Source: UJ101 sp965262705
Lineage (GTDB): Bacteria; Bacteroidota; Bacteroidia; Flavobacteriales; UJ101
Assembly: GCA_965262705.1 (NCBI GenBank)
Contig: OZ253556.1
Span: forward strand, 310,001-374,000
Reading direction: 5' to 3'
Length of the DNA stretch: 64,000 nucleotides
Shown here piece by piece: positions 1-8,004 of the stretch. Under the pieces are notes generated by a model that was not told the DNA's origin, searched no databases, and worked only from the letters and a program-made list of their open reading frames with translations. Each line of letters begins with the position of its first letter. The first letter of the stretch is position 1. The translations under genes were made by a program, and so were the position numbers.

Positions 1-26
1 CATTTTTTATTTAAAATTAATTAAAT

Positions 27-34
27 TATATTTG
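27..34 (+). promoter_or_regulatory. -7 promoter box of feoA
   Basis: TATATTTG matches the Bacteroidota -7 consensus TAnnTTTG and lies 22 bp before the feoA start codon. No clear TTG -33 element is visible because the window begins just upstream. It is the only candidate promoter for the feo genes. Confidence 0.6.
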
Positions 35-56
35 CAGCCTTCGCTTATATGTAATA

Positions 57-302
57 ATGCAAGAAAAAACATTATTTGACTTAGAAAAGGGAGAAATAGC
101 AATCGTTAAAGGGTTCAAAAAGAATAAAGAATTGCCGGCTAAATTATACGAAGTAGGAATTTTGCCTGGCACTCGGGTAGAAATTAAATATGTTGCGCTA
201 TTTAAAGACCCTTTATGCGTTTGTTTTGGAAGAAGCAGAACCAAGGTGGCATTAAGAAAAAAAGAAGCACAAAGTGTTTTAGTAACGATGACCCGTAAAT
301 AA
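57..302 (+). CDS. feoA: Ferrous iron transport protein A
   Basis: An 81-residue cytosolic protein of the FeoA family, a small SH3-like domain that works with FeoB in Fe(II) uptake. The typical FeoA pattern is visible: an early hydrophobic-Gly stretch, LYEVGILPGTRVEI in the middle, and a C-terminal segment where the chain returns to VALRKKEA. The length is normal. The start ATG follows a -7 promoter box by 22 bp. feoB begins 13 bp downstream, so the two are co-transcribed. Its exact effect on FeoB is family knowledge and not readable here. Confidence 0.93.
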   Translation: MQEKTLFDLEKGEIAIVKGFKKNKELPAKLYEVGILPGTRVEIKYVALFKDPLCVCFGRSRTKVALRKKEAQSVLVTMTRK

Positions 303-315
303 TCGCAAAGTAAAA

Positions 316-2418
316 ATGGGTGCAAATAAACGATTGAAAATAGCTTTAGTCGGCAGTCCGAATGTTGGAAAAAGTTCTCTTTTCAACCAATTGACGGGTT
401 TAAACCAAAAGATTGGAAATTATCCGGGAATTACAGTAGATAAAAAATACGGTCGTTTCACAGTAAATCAACAGGTAGTAGAAGTTATTGATCTACCCGG
501 AACCTATAGTTTATTTGCTTCATCTAAAGATGAAGAAATTGTTTTTAACCTTTTGACCGATACTGAAAACAGAAACTTTCCTGATAAAATCATCTTGATT
601 GCAGATGCTTCAAACCTAAAACGAAGCCTGCTACTATTTCAACAAATAAAAGATCTTGGTTTTCCAGTTCTATTGGTCTTAAATATGATGGATGAGGCAA
701 AACGAAAGGGATTGATTATCAATGAAAAAATATTAGAAAAATTACTTGGCGTTACCATTATAAAAACAAATGCAAGAAAAGGTAAAGGGATTGATTTATT
801 AAAAAAAAGCCTTATAGATCCAATTGAAAGGAAGGAAAATTTTACTCCTCCGCCTCAATACAAGAGGGTAGTTAAAATCATCCAGGAAGCATTTGATCTT
901 CAAAATCCATATATTGCCTGGCAGTATCTTACACAAAAGAAAATTTTTTATCTAAGGAAAGCTGATTGGGATAGGATTCAGTCCGTACGACAGGAAAACC
1001 ACATCATTCCTAAAAGGCTTCAGGTAAAAGAAATTATTGATCGTTACGCAATGATTGACGGGATATTAGAAAGAAGCATACAATATAAAGAAAAAATACA
1101 AACGTCTTTTACAGAAAAAATAGATCGGGTGTTAACGCACAAAATCTTTGGGTTATTGATTTTCTTAGGCGTTCTTCTTTTTATTTTTCAAGCACTGTTT
1201 ACCTGGTCGAGTATCCCTATGGATTGGATTGATCATCTTTTTAATGAACTTGCTGTTCAGGCAAAGCATTTTTTGCCTTCAGGACCTGTCAACGGGTTGA
1301 TCTCAGAGGGAATAATCCCGGGAATAGGCGGAGTTGTAATTTTTGTTCCTCAAATTGCTATTTTATTTTTATTTATCTCGATTATGGAGGAAACAGGTTA
1401 TATGGCGCGTGTCGTTTTTATGATGGACAAGTTGATGCGACCGTTCGGATTGAGCGGAAAAAGCGTAGTTCCCCTAATGTCAGGGGCAGCTTGTGCCATA
1501 CCGGCAATCATGTCTGCTCGGAATATTGAAAATGACCGTGAGCGATTAATTTCAATTTTAGTTACCCCTTTTATTACCTGCTCGGCCAGGCTACCCGTCT
1601 ATGCTATTTTAATTGCGATTATTGTGCCTGAAATAAATATTATCGGATTGAGTTTACAGGGGGTTGTTTTGATGAGTTTATATCTGCTGGGGGCAGTAAC
1701 GGCGCTTATCTCTGCATTCATTTTAAAAACCTGTATTAAATCGAAATACAAAAGTTTCTTATTGTTAGAATTACCTAATTATCAATTTCCGTTGTGGAAA
1801 AGTGTAGCTTTATCGGTCTATCAAAAATCCCGCGCGTTCGTAATAGGAGCAGGTAAAATTATTTTGGCAATATCGATTATTTTATGGGTTCTCGGCAGCA
1901 ACGGACCTCAAGATACCTTTGAGAAAGCAGCGCTTCATGTAAAAAAAGAAAATCCATCTCTCTCCAATTCTGAATTAAATAATAAAATAGCAGCATATAA
2001 ATTAGAAAATTCTTATCTTGGGAAAATGGGAAAAGCTATTGAGCCTATTATCCAACCGTTAGGCTATGAATGGAAAATGGGTGTAGGGCTAATTGCTTCC
2101 TTCGCTGCCCGTGAGGTTTTTGTAGGAACGCTTGCTAGTATTTATAGTATAGGTGAAGTAAATGATACTGCTGCAGATCGGCAAAAAATGAAGGATCGAT
2201 TGAGCCGTGAAATTAATCCCCATACAGGAAAACCTGTAATTAATTATGCTTCCGGAATTTCACTCCTGCTATTTTATGCTTTTGCCATGCAATGTATGAG
2301 TACCATAGCCGTAGTAAAAAAAGAAACTAAAACATGGAAATGGCCAATGATACAGTTAATCTTTATGACCGGGCTGGCTTATCTATCGGCAATGATTGCC
2401 TATCAATTTTTAAAATAA
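316..2418 (+). CDS. feoB: Ferrous iron transporter FeoB
   Basis: A 700-residue inner-membrane GTPase-coupled Fe(II) transporter. The N-terminal G domain has the P-loop GSPNVGKS at residues 13-20, the G3 motif DLPG at 59-62 and the G4 motif NMMD at 123-126. A helical GDI-like spacer follows to about residue 275, then the membrane part with the two Gate domains: GYMARVVFMMDKLMRPFGLSG is the characteristic segment, and a second set of helices lies near the C terminus. Length is that of the compact Bacteroidota FeoB. It lies between feoA (13-bp gap) and a small Cys-rich protein gene (13-bp gap), the usual Feo operon in this phylum. Confidence 0.97.
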   Translation: MGANKRLKIALVGSPNVGKSSLFNQLTGLNQKIGNYPGITVDKKYGRFTVNQQVVEVIDLPGTYSLFASSKDEEIVFNLLTDTENRNFPDKIILIADASNLKRSLLLFQQIKDLGFPVLLVLNMMDEAKRKGLIINEKILEKLLGVTIIKTNARKGKGIDLLKKSLIDPIERKENFTPPPQYKRVVKIIQEAFDLQNPYIAWQYLTQKKIFYLRKADWDRIQSVRQENHIIPKRLQVKEIIDRYAMIDGILERSIQYKEKIQTSFTEKIDRVLTHKIFGLLIFLGVLLFIFQALFTWSSIPMDWIDHLFNELAVQAKHFLPSGPVNGLISEGIIPGIGGVVIFVPQIAILFLFISIMEETGYMARVVFMMDKLMRPFGLSGKSVVPLMSGAACAIPAIMSARNIENDRERLISILVTPFITCSARLPVYAILIAIIVPEINIIGLSLQGVVLMSLYLLGAVTALISAFILKTCIKSKYKSFLLLELPNYQFPLWKSVALSVYQKSRAFVIGAGKIILAISIILWVLGSNGPQDTFEKAALHVKKENPSLSNSELNNKIAAYKLENSYLGKMGKAIEPIIQPLGYEWKMGVGLIASFAAREVFVGTLASIYSIGEVNDTAADRQKMKDRLSREINPHTGKPVINYASGISLLLFYAFAMQCMSTIAVVKKETKTWKWPMIQLIFMTGLAYLSAMIAYQFLK

Positions 2419-2431
2419 ATAAAGCATCATC

Positions 2432-2581
2432 ATGATTTTACAGCGCATTATTATTGGAATTTCTCTAGTCATTGCGATTTACTTTTTATATAAAAAGTTT
2501 AGTCAATCAACGCAGGGGAATTGTAAAAGCGGGAATTGCCATTGCGACAGCAGAAAAAAGAAGAAACATAAAAAGCGCTAA
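2432..2581 (+). CDS. FeoB-associated Cys-rich small membrane protein
   Basis: A 49-residue ORF starting 13 bp after feoB. It has one N-terminal transmembrane helix (residues 4-20), then a linker with three Cys and one His in the order C31, C36, H37, C38, then a very basic tail (RKKKKHKKR). This is the layout of the FeoB-associated Cys-rich membrane protein family found after feoB in Bacteroidota, sometimes viewed as a functional stand-in for FeoC. Metal binding by the Cys/His cluster is inference. A longer overlapping ORF at 2472-2687 in another frame has no such features. Confidence 0.8.
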   Translation: MILQRIIIGISLVIAIYFLYKKFSQSTQGNCKSGNCHCDSRKKKKHKKR

Positions 2582-2595
2582 AGGGATAGATGTTA

Positions 2596-2700
2596 GAGAC
2601 CCTTGCAAAAAATATTTTATAGCTAACGCTGATTTGCAGTTGATAGCGTGCATTTCGACAAACTCAATACAAGCTTTGTGCAACTGAACTAAGTCAGCAT
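2596..2700. repeat. Degenerate fragment of the GAGACC miniature element
   Basis: GAGACCCTTGCAAAAAAT at the left is a variant of the element end, followed by the AGCTAACGCTGATTTGCAGTT module found inside other copies and by a TTCGACAAACTCAATACAAGC stretch shared with the copies at 58.5 and 59.4 kb. The right end is lost. It fills much of the gap between the feo operon and the convergent lipoprotein gene. Confidence 0.6.
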
Positions 2701-2774
2701 TAACTAAAGGTCTCCTTATGGTTATTATTACTCTCCTATTAAGCTACTTTTACGATAACTCTAAAAACTATACT

Positions 2775-3743
2775 CTACTTTATATTATCACAAAAATAAC
2801 CATAATGTAATACATCATCTTCAATAAAGGAATACACCGCCCAAATTTTTGTTCCGTCATTTTTGATAATCTCAAATTCAATGGCTTTATTAAAATTAAT
2901 AGAGGTACCATAAACATTAGCCTTCATATTACTGTTTGGCTTTTTACCTACAGTCTTATCCCCAGGAAAATAAAACAGAAAGTAATAACTAGAAACTTTA
3001 AAACCATATGAATTTATGCCCTTGTCAACATCAATTACATGTGTATAAAAGCTTAATCTTCTTCCCCAATTATTCCCATTATAAAAATAACGAATTTCAT
3101 CATTTGCCATAATCTCAGCCAATTCCTCTTGGGTATAAGCAATGGTGGTATCTATTATCTTAACCGGCAGTTTTGCTTCTAATCCATAAGCGTCCGTTAT
3201 TTTCACTATAGTCTCTCCTCCGCTAACGCCGGTTACTACCAATTCATGATCATCATTTACTGTAACAGTTGCTACTTCTTCATTTTCAGAACTTGCCTGA
3301 TATCCCTTATTTCCCTGAGAAATAATTATTTTGCTTTCTTTAGAATATCCTAAACGCTTAGTTAAAATAACTTTTTCAATAGGCTTTTCTTCTTGTTGTA
3401 AGACCAATTCATCATAATGGGCAACTACACGCAATGCTTTATAATGATTGTTTTTGTCAGAAATAATAATGGAAGTATTCCCGAGGGAAAGTGCATCAAT
3501 AGTAAGGGTATGATCCTTTAATTCGACCGTTGCAATTTCGGGATTTGCAGAAAATACACGGTATTCGCCCCCGCCGTTTTCTATGTTCACGTTTACTGGA
3601 GACCCTATTGAAACATCAACAGAGGTTTGAACTAAAATTTCAGGCAGTTCTTGGACTTGAGGGGTCGCCTCATCATCATCGCTGCATGAAGCAAGACTTA
3701 ATGCTATTATAAGGCAGTAGAACAAATTTTTTGAATTTTTCAT
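2775..3743 (-). CDS. Surface lipoprotein with two Ig-like (Big2-type) repeats
   Basis: A 322-residue protein with a lipoprotein signal ending LASC; the mature protein begins CSDDDE, an acidic start like the flavobacterial lipoprotein export signal, so surface exposure is likely. Two repeats of about 75 residues (around 35-110 and 125-198) share the pattern 'ENEEVATVTV ... GVSGGETIVKITD', typical of bacterial Ig-like group 2 domains. The C-terminal 120 residues are not recognised. It is the last gene of the GH18 locus, 39 bp after the endoglycosidase, so it may bind glycan or act as a spacer on the surface complex. That role is inferred from position only. Confidence 0.75.
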   Translation of the reverse strand: MKNSKNLFYCLIIALSLASCSDDDEATPQVQELPEILVQTSVDVSIGSPVNVNIENGGGEYRVFSANPEIATVELKDHTLTIDALSLGNTSIIISDKNNHYKALRVVAHYDELVLQQEEKPIEKVILTKRLGYSKESKIIISQGNKGYQASSENEEVATVTVNDDHELVVTGVSGGETIVKITDAYGLEAKLPVKIIDTTIAYTQEELAEIMANDEIRYFYNGNNWGRRLSFYTHVIDVDKGINSYGFKVSSYYFLFYFPGDKTVGKKPNSNMKANVYGTSINFNKAIEFEIIKNDGTKIWAVYSFIEDDVLHYGYFCDNIK

Positions 3744-3782
3744 TTCTTCATCGTTTTATATTGATATTATTTATCTTATAGC

Positions 3783-5294
3783 TTAAAAATCTTTTTTGTA
3801 GAACTTGCTTTGATCAATATGATCTTTATCCATTTTATTACCGTCTTTGTCATATGTTTCCAACTCATCATCATAGAGTACTTTAGCTAGTAATTGCAAG
3901 GCTTTATATTGCTTATTTATAAAACGACCCCTGTGCTTATCGTCATAAGGGCCTCCACGATTCGCATCCATGGCAAAGATCATATGTGCCCCATATCCGT
4001 TAGTTCGTAGATCTTCTAATTTTCTTTGACTAGCATACATACCTTGTTCAAATTCTTGAGAGTATAACCCCATACGAGATTTAGGCATGCCTGGATACTT
4101 TTCACTTAAGTCATAACTTCTTGGATAATCATTTAAACCATAGTCCACATAAGTTCCTGCTTCATGTCCATCCACTGCATTCAATGACTTTGTATTTGAA
4201 TAAACATAGGCAATTACTAACCGGTCTGGCATGGCTTGTTTGGTTTCATAAAGCAAACGTGAAGCTGCGCGCGGAGATGGGCTGACAAACCCTTCACTAT
4301 ATCCCTCTGGGGCCTCTCCTTTATATGATGAATACTCATCATCAAAAAATACCCCATCAAGGTGATAAGCATCACAAACGGCTTTTAACTCCTGTGCATA
4401 ATCTCTTGCCGTTTCATCTGATAAATTAGCTATTCCTGTGTGATCATGATTGCCAAGTAAGCCTAAAATCACTTTCATCCCAGCATCTTGCAAGGGTTTC
4501 AAATATTTCTTCCGATTATTTAAAATATGTGTCCAATAATCGTTTAGTTGAACATATACACGCCCTTCATCCGCATTGTAATTAATATTGATACCGAAAA
4601 GAATTACCGCATCGATTAGCGGTTTACCGCTGTTTTTTAACTTAAAGCAAAGATTATTGAGCGGGTTCGCTGTCTCATTACCTTCCATGCAGTTGAATAT
4701 CTTAATTCCCTCTGGGAATTTCTGAGGATCTGGAACTTTTTTGGGGTCGGGTATTTTTGATAAATCTTTGATAAAGAGTAGATAATTTGTACCAACTTCT
4801 GATAATGAAACCTCCTTTGAAGTTAATTCAATAGATAACGGAAGGACATACGTTTGTTGAGAATCCAATACATTACCGGTTTTCAACCGTATAGATATTT
4901 TTTTAGATTTGAGTGTCCCTTTTGCTATCTGCAGTGCACCATTAAATTCAACCAGATTTTCAGGAAAGGCTTTATAATTTGTTTCATGCTCAGAATTATA
5001 GGCTTCTAATGCGGACTCATTGTATTTTAGAGTTCCTGTAACTTCGCTTTCAGCCCCTTTAGATAAAGCCACATAAACATTTGTAGTTCCCTCTTTGCGG
5101 AATTCAACTAAGGAAGAATTTTTTTTGCCTTCCTCATCGATCAGATAAGCAAAGGAGGCATCACTGCCTTGATACATATCTTCATTTATAGAACTGGGCC
5201 CTTCAATACTTTTATCTTCACAAGCGGTAAAAAACAGTAACCCTGCTAAAGAAAACTTGATAAACGAGTTGTTTTTAAATACTATATTTCTCAT
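3783..5294 (-). CDS. GH18 endo-beta-N-acetylglucosaminidase lipoprotein
   Basis: A 503-residue lipoprotein (lipobox FTAC, Cys25). Residues about 40-175 form a DUF1735/BT_3987-type N-terminal domain; residues about 195-480 form a GH18 TIM barrel. The catalytic strand reads LDGVFFDDEY, with the general acid Glu at residue 320 and the two preceding Asp residues present. GH18 enzymes of this type (EndoBT-3987, the Capnocytophaga GpdG enzyme) cut the chitobiose core of N-glycans at the cell surface and release the glycan for import by the partner SusC/SusD. Gene order in this locus matches those systems. The exact glycan class (high-mannose or complex) cannot be told from the sequence. Confidence 0.9.
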   Translation of the reverse strand: MRNIVFKNNSFIKFSLAGLLFFTACEDKSIEGPSSINEDMYQGSDASFAYLIDEEGKKNSSLVEFRKEGTTNVYVALSKGAESEVTGTLKYNESALEAYNSEHETNYKAFPENLVEFNGALQIAKGTLKSKKISIRLKTGNVLDSQQTYVLPLSIELTSKEVSLSEVGTNYLLFIKDLSKIPDPKKVPDPQKFPEGIKIFNCMEGNETANPLNNLCFKLKNSGKPLIDAVILFGININYNADEGRVYVQLNDYWTHILNNRKKYLKPLQDAGMKVILGLLGNHDHTGIANLSDETARDYAQELKAVCDAYHLDGVFFDDEYSSYKGEAPEGYSEGFVSPSPRAASRLLYETKQAMPDRLVIAYVYSNTKSLNAVDGHEAGTYVDYGLNDYPRSYDLSEKYPGMPKSRMGLYSQEFEQGMYASQRKLEDLRTNGYGAHMIFAMDANRGGPYDDKHRGRFINKQYKALQLLAKVLYDDELETYDKDGNKMDKDHIDQSKFYKKDF

Positions 5295-5331
5295 GATTTT
5301 AAATATTTTAATGATTAAACTTTATTCTTCT

Positions 5332-6489
5332 TTAAGAGGGGGGTAAAGATACCTTCGTCCATTTCAATGACTTATTCGCTTTCGCATCGTTGCCATTATC
5401 GGTATGATCTTTTACCCCTTTTCCTGCTGCCTCATCAAACTTCCAATAGGCTGCCAGCCCTTCAGTATCCGGATCCACAGCATAAGGATGACTGGCAATT
5501 TCTTCAGGGGTTCTTACCACATTCCAAATACGGCATTCTGAAATTTCCCCCGCAAACCAGCGACTATCGTTATACGATCGACCAATGTAAAAGCCATTTT
5601 TTCCTCCAATTCCTAAATCAACCGATCCGACATTCTTAATTCCTTTTGATTGTTCCTTTCCATTGACATAAATAATCATAGTCCCATCATTTGAATCATA
5701 GGTTACGGCAATATGTATCCATTGATTTGTAGGCAGGCCTTTATTTTCATCAGCATCAGGGAAACTGCCCCCACTAGGAGTGGAAATCTGAATTTGATTA
5801 GCTGGGTATCCCCCTCCATCACCAATACGAATTAAGAATTTGCCTTCAATCCCCATCACCGTGTTAATCCCAGCATCTTGACCATTAAAATTACGGGCTC
5901 GGATTAAGGCTTCCATGGTTAGTTTAGACAAACTGTTGACAACTTCTGGTTTAGCCCAATCTACCGAGAGATAATTCTCTTCTATATCCGCCACTACATT
6001 AATCAATGCACCTCCTTTAATGACAAAGTAGCGTGTGGCAGCACTTCCTAAAATAGGAATATTTGCATCTGCAATGGTAATAGGAAGCACATAAACGGGC
6101 TCTCGGTCTAAATTTTCCAGATTTTTAAATCGCACCATAGTTTGGCCAGTAAGAACATTCCCTGGGGGTATTTCTGACTTAGGTTCAATAAGTTCATAGT
6201 GATTAGACGGCAGTTTTAAGGCATGCTCAGCATAGATGTGGTTATATTGATCAACCAATGACAAATCTACCCTATAGGTAATGGTAACCGGGTAATCTTC
6301 AGGTTTAGAAATAGCAGATTCAAGCCTATAAGAGGTTTCGGATTGATTCCCTTTGTTAAAAAACTCCGTAACCTTAGCGGTTGAAGCCGAATTAAAATAC
6401 ACTGCATTGCCAAATGAGCCTTCATCATCTTGGCAGCTATTTAAAAAAATCATCAATAATACAATCGGATATAAGATATAAGGTTTCAT
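5332..6489 (-). CDS. DUF1735 and LamG-like surface glycan-binding lipoprotein
   Basis: A 385-residue lipoprotein (lipobox LNSC, Cys19, then QDDEG). Residues about 30-165 resemble the DUF1735/BT_3987 N-terminal domain also present in the neighbouring GH18 enzyme. Residues about 170-375 are a concanavalin-like LamG fold: 'NQWIHIAVTYDSNDGTMIIYVNGKE' is the hallmark segment, followed by 'ISECRIWNVVRTPEEI' and 'GLAAYWKFDEAAG'. No catalytic residues are expected. It is 37 bp upstream of the endoglycosidase and 6 bp downstream of the GH18-like protein. Most likely a surface glycan-binding protein of the locus. Confidence 0.82.
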   Translation of the reverse strand: MKPYILYPIVLLMIFLNSCQDDEGSFGNAVYFNSASTAKVTEFFNKGNQSETSYRLESAISKPEDYPVTITYRVDLSLVDQYNHIYAEHALKLPSNHYELIEPKSEIPPGNVLTGQTMVRFKNLENLDREPVYVLPITIADANIPILGSAATRYFVIKGGALINVVADIEENYLSVDWAKPEVVNSLSKLTMEALIRARNFNGQDAGINTVMGIEGKFLIRIGDGGGYPANQIQISTPSGGSFPDADENKGLPTNQWIHIAVTYDSNDGTMIIYVNGKEQSKGIKNVGSVDLGIGGKNGFYIGRSYNDSRWFAGEISECRIWNVVRTPEEIASHPYAVDPDTEGLAAYWKFDEAAGKGVKDHTDNGNDAKANKSLKWTKVSLPPS

Positions 6490-6495
6490 AATAGA

Positions 6496-7569
6496 TTAGT
6501 TTTTAATCGAGGGATTTATAATATTTATTGCACTTCTAATTTTATCATATACTCGTTGCGTTGACTTTTCACCGAAATAATAATCATTTCCTACATGATA
6601 AACGCCTAAGCCTATGGTGTTGTAATTTTCATGCTCTGAGGTTACATAAACGGCGGCGCCTTCAATAGCCGTTCCACTGGCCCAATTTCCCGTTTTGTCG
6701 CTAGGGTCTAAAGAAGGAGTTTCAACCGAAACCACATAACGGTCACTGGGAACGCCTTCTGCATTTGCTAATAGGATATGATAATCTAATTGGGAGGCAC
6801 TAAGAGCATCTGTAGCAGGAATTATAAGGTATTTACAAGATTCCAAGAAGGATTTATCTAATAAATTTTGCGGTTTTCCTTCAAAGAATAAGTCTTTATC
6901 TTTGTTTCTTACCTGCCAATCTTTCAAAATACCAATAAAAACATTCTGATGTTTTGCATATTCAGCTAGCTTTTCTTGAGTCATATGTCTTGTGCTTTTG
7001 CCATTATAGCCAAAGCAAACGCCGTCATAATTAAATTGATTTACTAAAGGTAGTTGAGCATTTAAAGTCTCGGTAAGATAACTATCAAAAGAAGGAAGCG
7101 CCTCTGGTTTTTTAGCTCCTTCTTCAAGAGATTTAATGAGGGTTTCTCTTTGTTGTACCTTATCATTATATTTCAAACGAATAGAATCATAATGGATAGT
7201 AAATATAAACTTAGTGCCTTTATCCGTACGAACTGCATCTATTTGTTCAAGTTCTGAAGCATTTAATTCTGCCGGGTACATTAGTGATACATAATCCACA
7301 CTATCCGGAATGGCATCGATACGATAAGCAGGGTTAGCGGATTCTTGATTATTAAAGCTAACGATCATTACCTTGTGCGCAGAGGCTTTATACGCTCTTA
7401 GATTTTCCAAATATTGCTGATATAACTCAGGACTGGTTTCAGAGATCCTTGGCCGATTTACTTCGATCTTTTCCGGATCCGAGTAGTCACAACTAACTGT
7501 GTACAGCAGTATGAGGGATATTCCCAGCAAGCAAGGGAATAATTTTTTTAGTTTCATTATATTTTTCAT
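6496..7569 (-). CDS. GH18-like glycan-binding lipoprotein lacking the catalytic Glu
   Basis: A 357-residue lipoprotein (Cys27) with a GH18-type barrel. At the strand that carries the catalytic motif it reads YDGVCFGYN (residues 181-189), against LDGVFFDDE in the active sister enzyme. Both acidic residues and the catalytic Glu are replaced (Asn189 at the Glu position), so hydrolysis is not expected. Related SusC/D loci contain GH18-fold proteins that only bind glycan, and this is the likely role here. The first start codon is used; a second ATG four codons on is equally possible. The gene follows the tandem repeat array that separates it from susD. Confidence 0.8.
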   Translation of the reverse strand: MKNIMKLKKLFPCLLGISLILLYTVSCDYSDPEKIEVNRPRISETSPELYQQYLENLRAYKASAHKVMIVSFNNQESANPAYRIDAIPDSVDYVSLMYPAELNASELEQIDAVRTDKGTKFIFTIHYDSIRLKYNDKVQQRETLIKSLEEGAKKPEALPSFDSYLTETLNAQLPLVNQFNYDGVCFGYNGKSTRHMTQEKLAEYAKHQNVFIGILKDWQVRNKDKDLFFEGKPQNLLDKSFLESCKYLIIPATDALSASQLDYHILLANAEGVPSDRYVVSVETPSLDPSDKTGNWASGTAIEGAAVYVTSEHENYNTIGLGVYHVGNDYYFGEKSTQRVYDKIRSAINIINPSIKN

Positions 7570-7632
7570 CTTAATTAATATTTTGGATCATTTAATTTAT
7601 TTTAGTAACCTAATAGATCCCTCCCTCTGTAT

Positions 7633-7977
7633 TAGGGAGGGACACTTCCCTGCATTAAGGAGGGACACTTCCCTGCATTAGGGAGGGACACTTCCCTGCA
7701 TTAGGGAGGGGCACTTCCCTGCATTAGGGAGAGGCACTTCCCTGTATTAGGGAGGGACACTTCCCTGCATTAGAGAGGGACACTTCCCTGCATTAGGGAG
7801 GGACACTTCCCTGCATTAGAGAGGGACACTTCCCTGCATTAGAGAGGGGCGCTTCCCTGCATTAGGGAGGGACACTTCCCTGCATTAGAGAGGGGCACTT
7901 CCCTGTATTAGAGAGGGGCACTTCCCTGCATTAGGGAGGGGCACTTCCTTGTATTAGAGAGGGACACTTCATTCTTT
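7633..7977 (-). repeat. Fifteen tandem 23-bp repeats that can form hairpins
   Basis: Fifteen contiguous copies with no spacers. The unit on the plus strand is ATTAGGGAGGGACAC followed by TTCCCTGC. A few sites vary between copies (GGG/GAG, GACAC/GGCAC, TGC/TGT). Read on the transcribed minus strand each unit holds AGGGA-AGTG-TCCCT, a 5-bp stem with a 4-nt loop. In some copies the closing pair is lost. The array occupies most of the 435-bp gap between susD and the next gene of the same operon. It is far more G-rich than the surroundings. Confidence 0.9.
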
Positions 7978-8004
7978 ACCTATATTTTATCATGTAATCG
8001 TTTT

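Noticed and set aside
2472..2687. 71-residue ORF after feoB
   Set aside because: It overlaps the 49-residue FeoB-associated Cys-rich protein in another frame and runs on into an element fragment; its product has no recognisable features.
7633..7977. CRISPR array
   Set aside because: The 23-bp units are contiguous, with no unique spacers and no cas genes in the window. The same holds for the 22-bp array at 56519-56708 and the 21-bp array at 54759-54863.
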